Origin: Bacteroidales bacterium
Lineage (GTDB): Bacteria > Bacteroidota > Bacteroidia > Bacteroidales > WCHB1-69
NCBI GenBank assembly: GCA_017964255.1
Contig: JAGCSI010000081.1
Span: 1-59,109 of the forward strand
Length of the DNA stretch: 59,109 nucleotides
Direction of reading: 5' to 3'
Positions within the stretch are counted from its first letter, which is position 1, and each line of letters begins with the position of its first letter. A program made the translations under genes and the position numbers. Positions 17,584 to 29,500 of the stretch are shown here, in pieces. The notes below the pieces were generated by a model that saw nothing but the letters and a program-made list of their open reading frames with translations, searched no databases and was not told the origin of the DNA.

Positions 17584-20500
17584 ATGAAAAAACTTTACTT
17601 ATTACTGACTTTCTTTGTCTTATTCTGCATGAGCAGTATGGGGCAAGTGATTTTCTCAGAGAGTTTTGAAGACAATAATTTGTTCTATCAAAACTGGTGG
17701 CTTTACGATGCGGATGGTGACTCCTGGGCATGGCAGACATTAAGTGTTTACCCAGGTCCTGCGCCAGATGGCGATTATGCTGCCGCGTCATGGTCAATAA
17801 ATCCCAGTGAGGGGACTGCGAAAAATCCTGACAACTGGATGATTTCGCAGCCTATCTCTTTGGGTGATTCCTCAGTCTTGTCATTCTGGGTGGCTTCCGA
17901 TCAGGATCATCCGGGTGATCATTTTGCGGTGTATATCTGTGCAAATTGGGATTTCGATTATACTAATCCTCCGGCTAATTTTGAGGATTTGGTTCCGCAG
18001 ACTGTGACGACAGGGAATTTCATTCACCTCACAGTCGGTATTCCGAGCGAATATGCCAATGAGGAGGTGCGTATCGCTTTCAGACATTACAATTCGAACT
18101 CGGATGCACTGTATTATCTGATGATTGACAATATCACGATTACCGCGGTGCAAGCAGAAGGTCCCTCTGCAAGCGAGCAATCTGTGACGGCATGCGAAAT
18201 GTATGTCGTGGAGTCCTCAACCACTATGCTTCACGAGGATTTCGAAGGTGCGTTGCCTTCGGATTGGACTTTGGTGGATGCCGATGAAGATGGCGATAAT
18301 TGGGCTGTCATGGCTGGTGGTTACGCTCATACAGGTTTGGGCTATATTTCCTCGGCTTCATGGGACGGTACAACTTATTATCCTCAAAACTGGTTGATTA
18401 CCCCAGCTATTCCGGTTCCAGATACAGGTGTAACCACTTTTTCGTGGTGGGCGGGCGCTCAAGATCCAAGCTGGTATTCTGAACATTATGAGGTGTTGAT
18501 TTCCACCGCGTCCAATGCGGTGGGGGATTTCAACTCCGAGGCCTTGTATTCTGAAACTTTGTCAAGTTCGGCTTGGACACAGCATTCGTTTAGTTTGATC
18601 GACTATGTGGGACAAACCGTTTATATTGCCTTTGTCCACAAAGACTGTGCCGGAGAGTACAGATTGAATATTGATGATATTGAGGTGACTCATGCTAATG
18701 CGTTGGTTTATACGGAAAGCGGGGACTATACCCTTACCTATACCAACCAACATGGTTACGACTCGGTGGTGACCTTGCATCTTACAATTGTGGATGTTCC
18801 TACAGTGGGCACTTATCCGGTACAGAATTTTACTTCTGTTTCCGCTGAAATAGGTGGGTATTTGGAAACGATGTGTGGCGATGAACAGCCTCAGTTGGGT
18901 GTGTGCTATAGCACTTCTCCCAACCCCACAATGAACGATACGTATGTAATGGCTCCTTTGCCACCAGGCAGTACGGTTCCGGCCACTTCGTTTACACTAA
19001 ATATTGATGAGTTGACACCCAACACTACATACTATGTACGTGCCTTTGGGGTGACAAGTGAGGGTGCGATTTACGGACCGGAGGAGACTTTCACCACCTA
19101 CGGCCTCATTAATGCGAATGTCACGGTGACGAATAATATAGAACCCTATACACCGATTGACAGTGCGTTGGTGAGAATATATTATGGTGAAAGAGTTGGA
19201 GAATACTATCAGTTATTGGATTTAATAACCGAGGGAGTAACTGATAGCGAAGGCCATTTTTCCTATAATAATATTGTAATGACTGCCGATCCGCAAATAT
19301 TGTTTGTTCGTGCGTTTGCAGATGGCTATGATTATAGATCATACATTTATCCTACTGTTACCGCAGGCACTTTGAATAGTACTCTCCGTCTGCCTTTGGA
19401 ACCTTGCTACGAAGTGCCTTATTGGGTATACTGGGAGGAACAGACTAACGGCAACTATAGGCTGAGTTGGTGGTCGGCAGGTTATGATCCTGATGAACCG
19501 GTTGATCCCCAATATCCCAATTTGTTGACATATAATGTATATGAAAACGGAACTTTGATAGCGGAAGGTTTGACCAATCAGTGGTATATGCTTCCCTCCT
19601 TCAATGCTAATTCATGCTATCAAGTGAGGAGTATCTGCACCAACGGTGCCCTTTCCGATACTTCGTTTTGTGCCACCATCAAGCCGGTGCCCCCAACAGT
19701 GGTAACTTATAATCCTACGGAGATTACCGGTTTCTCTGCCGTATTGAATGGTGAGATTACCTCTGATGGCAATGCCGAAATATACAGCCGTGGTTTTTAC
19801 ACCAATACCATTCCTACATTGGATAGTGGAAATGTGAGTTTTCATTATCTGGATGATATGAGCTATGTGTTATCGACGGAGGTGACGGGTCTGGAGCCTG
19901 AAACCACCTATTATGTATGGGCATACGCTTTCAATCAGGCGGGAGGCTCTTATGGCAATATGCTGAGCTTCACCACCACGAGAGCTTGTTATGCTCCTGT
20001 AAACCTTCATGCAGATGATGTGATGGCAAGCTCGGCCCTGCTGACATGGACCAATAGTAATGAAGATACTCCTGCCTATTATGAGCTTTCGTACAAGGCA
20101 AACGATGCTGACAGTTGGACTGTGGTGAGCAATATCACTACTAATGCTTATATGTTGAGCGGCTTGCAGCAACTGACCTCCTATACTGTGCGTGTACGTG
20201 CTTATTGCGATGCCAATGCACACTCATCATACACTACCACAACTTTCAATACGGGTTGTCTTAGTGGCGCTTCTTCGGTGACCATAGGAGAGGGTACAGG
20301 TAGCAGTAGTGGTGGCGTACTGCCTACAAATATATATTATAAGCATTCTTATACCCAGCAGATTTATCAGTCTAATGAAATCGGAGCGGCTCGAACAATC
20401 AGTAATATAGAGTTGCAATATTTCTATTCCACAGCTTATTCTCGTAATCTTGATATCTACCTGCTTCATACCAATAAGACAGCATTTGCTAGTACTAACG

Positions 20501-23500
20501 ATTGGGTGTCTGTGACGGGAGTGCAACCTGTATTTTCCGGTTATGTCAATTTCACCAATGCCGCTGATGGCGGCTGGGTGAATATACCATTGACCACTCC
20601 TTTCGAATATAATGGCAGTGAAAATCTGGTATTGGTGGTTAATGACAAAACAGGATCGTATTTTAATAATGGAGAAAAGTTTTATACGCATTATACTTCT
20701 CAATACAGTAGCATGTATGCTTATAAAGATGGTAGTAGTGCTTATAGTCCGAGTAGTCCGGGCACAGCTTCAGGTAGAAGCTATTATCGCAACAATGTTA
20801 AATTACCTGGAGTATGTATTACCGAAGGTTGCGACTGCTCCAACGTGGCGGTGCTTAGCGTAAGCGATACTTCCGCCCAGTTGGCTATTGCGGCAGGAAA
20901 CGATGTGCAGGCTGTGGAATTGGAATACAAGGCCGCTGCTGCCATCGACTATACGCCGATTACCGTTCAGGGAAATTCCTTTACCTTGACTGGCTTGACA
21001 TCGAACACTGACTATGAGTTGCGTATCCGTTCCCTTTGTACCGAAGATACCACTGATTGGAAGACCGTGAATTTCAGTACGCTGGTAGCTTTCTTCGATC
21101 GCCTGTATGTGAAGACGGATGGCACAGGCAACGGTGGCAGCTGGGAACAGGCTACCAACAACCTTGCCGAAGCGCTGACGATGGCAGCACTTATTAAGAG
21201 TGGATATGGCATTACTCCCGAAATCTGGGTGGCCGAGGGTACATATTACAATAATGATCTGGGTTCTTCCAATGCCTTTACCCTCAATAGTGGTACCAAA
21301 CTATACGGTGGCTTTGCAGGTACCGAAACCTCAATAGAGGAACGCGACATCCAGGCGCATCCCACTATCCTCGACGGACAAAACAACCACAGAGTGTTAT
21401 ACCAGAATTATGATTATTATACTGTTAATGATTTGGTGGTTGTTGACGGTTTCACCATCCGTAATGGTAATAGCGGTGACGCGGGTGCTGGTGCTTATTT
21501 GAATAGCAATTTCGAGGTGAGAAACTGCCGTTTCCTGAACAATACGGCCTCTTCAAGTGGTGGTGCGGTTTACGTAGCGGGATCCAATTGGAATTATAAT
21601 AAATATGACTTCGTCGACTGCGAATTCACAGGCAACAGTACCCCTTATCAAGGTGGTGCTGTATGCGATTTTAACGACCATGCCTGCTACTTCAATTGTA
21701 AAATCAGCGGCAATCACGCAAATAATCAAGGTGGTGGTATTTATGGTGGTCAAAAAATGGTGAATTGTGAAATCAGCAACAATACAGCCGGATCATGTCC
21801 TGGCGTGTATGAATTAGCTGACTCGTTGGTAAACTGCGATATCGTGGGCAATGTGTCCACAGGTTACAACAATGCCGGTTTGATGTATTTCTATGGGGTG
21901 ATGATCAACACGGTGGTATGGGGCAATACCACCAATAACCAAACTCTTAATATCGCTAACTACAACGGCATGGTTGCCTATAATTCAGCTGTAGGTGGTT
22001 TGGAGAATTATGAAGGTGTCATCAATCTGTCGGCCGACAATTATGGTACAGACGCGAACCATCCGTTCTTCGTTTCTCCCGAAAATGGCGACTATCGTCT
22101 GCGCAACGGTTCCGCATTGATTGACGTAGGTACCACTTACAACAATTTGCCAGACTACGATATGGCGGGCGAAAGCCGTGTGTATGGTGATGCGGTGGAA
22201 ATCGGTTGTTATGAGTTCCATAATGAGGAATATTGTCTCGAACCTTTGCATCTGGAAGTTAGTTCGGTGTTGAGCAGCTCGGCGCTGCTCAGCTGGCGTG
22301 ATGCTGGTAATCTGGATAATTTGCTCTATTACGAACTGTCGTATAAACTTGCTGACGCTGCCGAATGGACTGTGCAGACCGTGACTCCGCAGTTCACATA
22401 CAAAATGCTGACAGGTTTGCTGTCAGATACCACGTATGTTGTACGTATGCGTTCATTCTGTACTTCTGACGCAGTTTCAGCATACACTCCTGAACTGGTA
22501 TTCAATACGGTTGGATCAGTACCATGTCCATTTGAAGGAGGTGAGAGTGTGGTCTTCAGAGGTGAGAGCAATCTAACCAACTATGCGGCATATATTCCTT
22601 CATACTTTTATTATAATTATTCGTATAGCCAGCAGATTTACCAGGCTTCCGAAATCGGTGGCGAAGGCATGATCACCTCATTGTCTTTGCAATATTTCTA
22701 TGATTATAGCCGAACCAGAACTATGAATATCTACCTGGGGCATACCTCCAAGTCTTCTTTCAGTAACTCAACAGATTGGGTGCCGATAGGAGATTTGCAG
22801 TTGGTGTATTCCGGTTCAATCACTTTCAACAATGGCGGTACGGATAATTGGTTTACTATAAACCTGCAGAACAATTTTGAATATAACGGTGAGGATAATC
22901 TGGTGCTGGTAATTGATGATAATACGGGTGGCAGTACCAATAGTTATAACAAATTTTACACCCATCAGGCTCCGGTAGATTATGCTACGATGTATGCCTA
23001 TTCTTCTAGTGACTTGAATCCGAATAATAGTTTTAGTGCCTCCAGTAGGATTTCATATCGTAATAACCTGAAACTGAACGGTCATTGCGTGGGAGGTAAT
23101 TGCGATCGCTCGAATCTGGTGGTCATGAATGTGACACCGAATTCGGCGAAACTGGTCTATGCGCCTGGTGCTTCCGCTACCGCCTTCGAATTGCAGTATG
23201 GTGTGGATGGAAGTAACAATTATGAGACCCTGCAGGCGCAAGATGGAGAATACAACTTGACAGGATTGCGCTACAATACGACTTACGAGGCGCGTATCCG
23301 CTCTCTTTGTGGGGAAGATTCCAGCTCCTGGAAAAGAGTTAAATTTACCACACCTTTGATTGACCTTGATCGTTTGTATGTGACCACCGATGGTACGGGC
23401 GATGCCAGTAGCTGGACCAATGCCTCCAACGATTTGGCCTGGGCATTGAACACCGCTGCCCGTATCAAAGAAGTCTTTGGCACGTCGGCTGAGGTATGGG

Positions 23501-26500
23501 TGGCCGAAGGTACTTATTATGGCATGAATGGAGAAAGTGCCTTTACTATGGTGGACGGTGTGAATGTGTATGGCGGTTTCGCTGGCACAGAGACGGAATT
23601 GTCACAACGTGACATCAACAATCATCCTACGGTACTGGATGGACAGAACAGCAGACGTGTGCTGTATCAGCCCGTATCTTTCGATGATCAAACGGTATGG
23701 GATGGCTTTACCATTCAGAACGGTAATGTCTCCAATTTCTCGGGTAATTCATACAATAACTATGGTGGTGGCGCGTTTATACGTAACAAAGGTGTTTTGC
23801 GTAATTGCCGTATCATTAATAATGCCGCTTATTGCGGTGGTGGTGTATATGGCAGTGCTTCTTCCTCCTATAATTCAGGTGCGGCTTTGGAGGCTTGTAC
23901 GATATCACATAATACGTCCAGCAATTCAGGTGCGGGTGTGTATGCGTATTATACGCGTCTTAGTCGTTGTGAGGTGTCGTACAATACCTCTTCGTCAAAT
24001 GGCGCTGGTGTCTATGTGCAATATGCATCTGTTGACAGAGATGTTATTTCCAATTGCTTGATAGCGAATAACACGTCCAACAGTAGTAGTGGCGCTGGTA
24101 TTTATATGAGCTCCAAAACAAAGATTCAGAGCTCCACAATTGTGAATAATAAGAATAAAAACACCTATAGTGGCGCAGGTGTTTATGCTTATTATGACGC
24201 TCCGATTGAAAACTGCATTGTTTGGGGTAATCGGAACAACAATGGCGAGGCAAACCTGGCGAATTCATACGAATGTAAGTACAGTGCGATAGAAGGGGCC
24301 TACTCGGGGACCAATTTGATTTTGTTGGCTTCGGAACCGGATCCCAATACCCCTTACTATCCGAATTTTGTAAACCCATCGCAGACCGCAGGCAGTGAGG
24401 ATGTCACCGCAAATGTGGATTGGCGTCTGGCCGATGGTTCTATCTGTGTGAACAGAGGTGACAATGAACTGATGGAGGCTGCCGACAGTTTGGATATGGA
24501 AGGCAATGTGCGTGTCCAGGTGGGAACTGTTGACTTGGGTTGTTACGAATCTCCGTACAATGCTATCACCTTGCCCGAATACAACGGTATTGTGTATGTT
24601 AAAGAAAATGGTACCGGCAATGGTACAAGCTGGGACAATGCCATGTCATCGCTTTCCAGCGCAATAGCAATCGCCAGTATGTATAATGCAGATGTATGGG
24701 TAGCCGCTGGTACCTATTATGGTGACAGCGTGTCAGCCAATGCGTTTATCCTTATGGATGGTGTGAATGTCTATGGTGGCTTTGTGGGTAATGAAGCCGC
24801 TAATTATGACTTGTCGTTGCGTGATTATGTCACTAACCAAACCATCCTCGATGGTCAGCACAACCAGCGACTGTTGTTCCAGAACAACGACTTCTCCACC
24901 CGTGCGGTTTGGGATGACTTTACTATGCGAAACGGTAATGCCAAGAGCAATAACAATGGTGGAAGAGGTGGTTGCGCCTATCTGAAGCATGGTGTCACAT
25001 TGCGCAATTGCGTGATTACAGAGAATACAGCATCATCATACGGTGGCGGTGTGTACACTGCTTATGACGATTATTATAATAATGACACCATCTTCTTGAT
25101 CAACTGCCAACTGAACTATAACACCTCCGGTTATGTGGCAGGTGGCGCTTATCTTAACAGAAGTGTAGCAATGCTCAATTGTGTTGTTGACCATAATACC
25201 AGCCATGGTTATGGTGGCGGTGTTTATATGTCTGAAAGTTATAATTTCATGGCTAACTGTTTGGTGGCCAACAACACTTCCTATGATGCTGATGGCGCAG
25301 GTGTTTATGTTAGTTCTTCAAATAATGTGATAAGAAATTCCACGATTGTCAATAATAAAATTGCCGCCGATGACCCGTCGAACGAAGTAGGCGGATCATC
25401 GAGTCGTGGGGCAGGTATATACGCCTACTACACCACAATCACCAATTGTATTGTTTGGGGCAATAAAAATTATAGCGAGGTAAACGGTATAGAGGGTTAT
25501 AATTATACTGCTACCTATGTGGCATCCGACTATGCATGTACGGGCAATAATAATGTCAGTCTCTCAATAGACAATGAGAATGATGGAACGCTCTCTCCCC
25601 ATTTTGTGAATCCTTCGAATACAGCAGGTGCCGCCGATGTTACCGATAATGCGGATTGGCATTTGCAGCAAGGCTCTCCCTGTGTCAACCGTGGTGTTAA
25701 TAGCATTGCTGACGCATTCGACCTTGATGGGAATGCCCGTGTGCAGATGGATACCATCGATTTGGGCTGCTACGAGTCATCATACCTTGGTATTGAAATC
25801 CCGGTTTACAATGGCATTGTATATGTGAAAGAGAATGGTGCCGGCAATATGACCGGTGACAGCTGGGACAATGCTATGCCTTCTATTCAGACGGCTCTGG
25901 GTATTGCGGCCATGAACCATGCGGTCGTTTGGGTGGCCGCAGGTACTTATCATGGTGACGGAACTTCCACCAATGCTTTTATGATGAAAGAAGGAGTGGA
26001 TGTTTATGGCGGCTTCGCCGGCAATGAAGACAGCGATTATGACTTGAACCTGCGTGATTTCGAGAACAATACTTCCATTTTGGATGGACAATATGCACAG
26101 CGTGTTTTGAGGCAGGGCGACTTCTCTTCATCCATCTACACCACTTGGGATGGTTTCACCCTCCAGAACGGCCGGGTGGAAGGACATGGCGCCGGTGCGT
26201 ACATCGTTTCATACGGTATATTGAGCAATTGTGTTATAAGAAACAATGCGATTACATCTCATTATAGTAATTCTTATTATGGCGCTGGCGTATATGCCCG
26301 TGCTACAGGTTCTTCTTCTAAGGCGATAATCAGGAATTGTATCATCGAAAACAACTATATTGAATACGCACAGTTTGGATACGGTGGAGGTTTATATACA
26401 AGATACACTGACGTTATTCGTACGGAAATCAGCCATAACTCAGCAACGTATAGTGGAGGCGGAGTATATTGTGATTATTATTCGAACTTCTCCAACTGCT

Positions 26501-29500
26501 TGATTTATGGCAATACAAGTAACTATTCCGGTGGCGGTGTATATGTCTATAGCAGTGGCAACAAATTTGTCAATTGTGATGTGGTGAGCAATATGGCCGG
26601 CAATAACTCAAACGGTGGCGGTTTCTATTTTAATAGTACCAGTTCTAACAGGTTGATTAATAGTATTATCTGGGGCAATAAGTCGGGTTATGCGGTGAAT
26701 AACATGTACAACACTCCGGCTACATTCACTTATTGCGCTGTGGAAGAGGGAACTTCGAGCGAAAACGGAAACATCATACTGGCCTCAGCCAACGATGGCA
26801 CAGATATCAACCAGTATTATGTGCGTTTTATCGATCCCCAGAATGGTAATTTCCATTTGCATCCGTCTTCTAACTGTATTGATAATGGTTCCAATGATGT
26901 GTTGGCGGTGACAGATACGCTTGATTTTTATGGCAACCAGCGTATATTCGGTACAAGTGTGGATATAGGTTGCTCCGAAGGACAGGAGGAAGGCATTTGC
27001 CTCTCGCCAATTAATCTGACGGCAAGCAACATCACTACAAGTTCCGCACAACTGACTTGGGAACCAAGAGGAAGCGAAACACAATGGGCGGTGGTGTATG
27101 GCGAAGTAAATGGCAATCAAAACTCCATTACCGTGAACCAGCCGAACTGCTCGTTGACGGGACTTGTCTTTAACCGCAGCTATACGGCTAAGGTGCGTGC
27201 CCTTTGTGACGAGGTGTCGATGAGCGTCTTCTCCATCCAAGTGAATTTCCAAACCGACTGTAACCCTGCCGAACTGCAGCCCCTCGGTGAGTGGTCCAGT
27301 TTTTATCCCATTGATAGTACCATTGTTGATTACAATGGGGTGACCTTCTCCTGGAGCAATGTCACCAATGCCACTTCATACGATTTCTATCTGTGGAGAT
27401 CTACTTCAAACGAACCGTCGGTTCCGACTTATTCAGGTCTTACACAGCCGGTGGTGACCAATTGTTCTTTGCCTGCTTATACTGCGGGTGCCACTTATTA
27501 TTGGAAAGTGGTGGCTTGGAACGAGTGTATCAGTGATACCAGCGACGTGATGATGCTGAGGGTTAACCCCAAACCCGACCTGCATGTGTCAGCGGTGAAT
27601 GTGGGCGCTGCCAAGGTGGGACAGTCACTTACCGTTGAATGGACCGTGACGAATGATGGCGAGGGCAGAACCCCGAATGGTGCAACATGGACAGATTACA
27701 TCTGGTTGGCCCAGGATGCCGATGTGCGTTGGTATGATGAACATGACAGACTTCTGGCGACTGTTGAAAGTATGCAACAGCTGCAGGCAGGCGAAAGTTA
27801 TACCAACCAGACTACAGTGACTATCCCCAACGATATAGATCCGGGTTCTTACTATCTGTTTGTATTTGCCGACCAACCCGATGCCTATAACATTAATTTC
27901 GGACCTACCGGTGGTGTAGCTCCTAATCCATACACACCGAGTGTGACGGGAGATCCCTATCCTTATTTGTCAGGTCATGTCCATTTTGAAGGTAATGTGA
28001 ACGAAGTAGAAAAACATGACAACTTCTTCTATGTGGTGCTGAATATCTTGCCACCGCCATCACCCGATTTGGTGGTGAGCTCTGTAACCCATGGCGGTAA
28101 CGCTATTTCTGGCAATACCACTAATATCACCTGGACCGTTGAAAATGTGGGTGAAGCCGCGGCAATGGGTTCATGGGTTGATGCGGTTTACCTCTCTACG
28201 GATACCGTGCTTGATATGAATAATGATTATCTGCTGGGAAGATATTCACACACCGATGGTCTGGCTCTCCATGGCAGTTACCAGCGGACCGAAGCGGTGA
28301 CGATTCCCATCGATCATTATGGTGACTACTATATTATTGTGATGACGGATATTACCAGCACCATCTACGAAGGCTTGCAGGAAAATAACAACAAGGGCAT
28401 TTCACAATCATTGGAAGTGACACTGACCTGGATGACCGACCTCGTGGTTACAGAGGTTACCCTGCCTTCGAATGTGGTGAATGCCAACGAGCGTTATCTA
28501 TGCAGCTATACGGTAAGCAATGAAGGCGCAAGCCCGACCTATACCTCACATTGGTATGATGTTATTTACTTTGGCGAGAATCCTGTTTTTGATATTAATA
28601 ACGTGACTTTGTTAGGGTCAATACATCATAACGGTGTCTTGGATGCAGGAGAATCCTACACGAATAATGTGAACATTGTTATCCCCGCTAATGCCTCTGG
28701 GCAGATGTATCTGTTCGTGGTGACGGATAAAGACAATACCGTGTTCGAATACAATGCTGAAGACAATAATACATATAATTATATGCCGGCATTGGAAGTG
28801 CTGAATCCCGACCTGCAGGTGTCCTCAGTTATTGTGCCGGATATGGTGGATCCCAATAATCTGCTCAGTGTCCAGTGGTCGGTACGTAACAATGGCCCTG
28901 GCAGCGTGGCGAATGGCGCGTTTCGTGACAATATCTACATTAATGGTGATTGCGTTTATTCAGCCAATGTTAGCTTGTTGAACATCGCGGTGGGCGATTC
29001 CATAGTCCGTACAGCAGTGGTTCGTATCCCATGTATCTATGGGAACAATGTGGAACTGACCGTCGGAACCGATGTGGAAAACAGAGTTTTGGAGGTTTCT
29101 GAAACCAATAATGAAAAGACACTGAATCTTGTTATCGGTACTCCTGACCTGGTAGTGAGTGATGTGACTCCTGTCTCTGAGGATCCCAACAATATTAGCC
29201 TGTGGAGCGGTACTGCTGCTGTGTTGTCATACAATGTGGCTAACAATGGCAATATGCCTGCTGAATTCTCAACTGTGAAAGATAGAATTTATCTGAGTAC
29301 TTCTGCCAACAGCTATCAGGCTTCTGACTTGATTTACACCAATACCCATGCGCTGAATATGGACAATGGCGGTGATAATGAGACCTTCACTTGTACGGTT
29401 ACGATTCCCAATGGTATCAGCGGTACTTACTATTATCATGTGGTGGTGAATGCCGATACCGCTATTTGCGAAGGCAACAATCTCGATAACAACGCATCGC

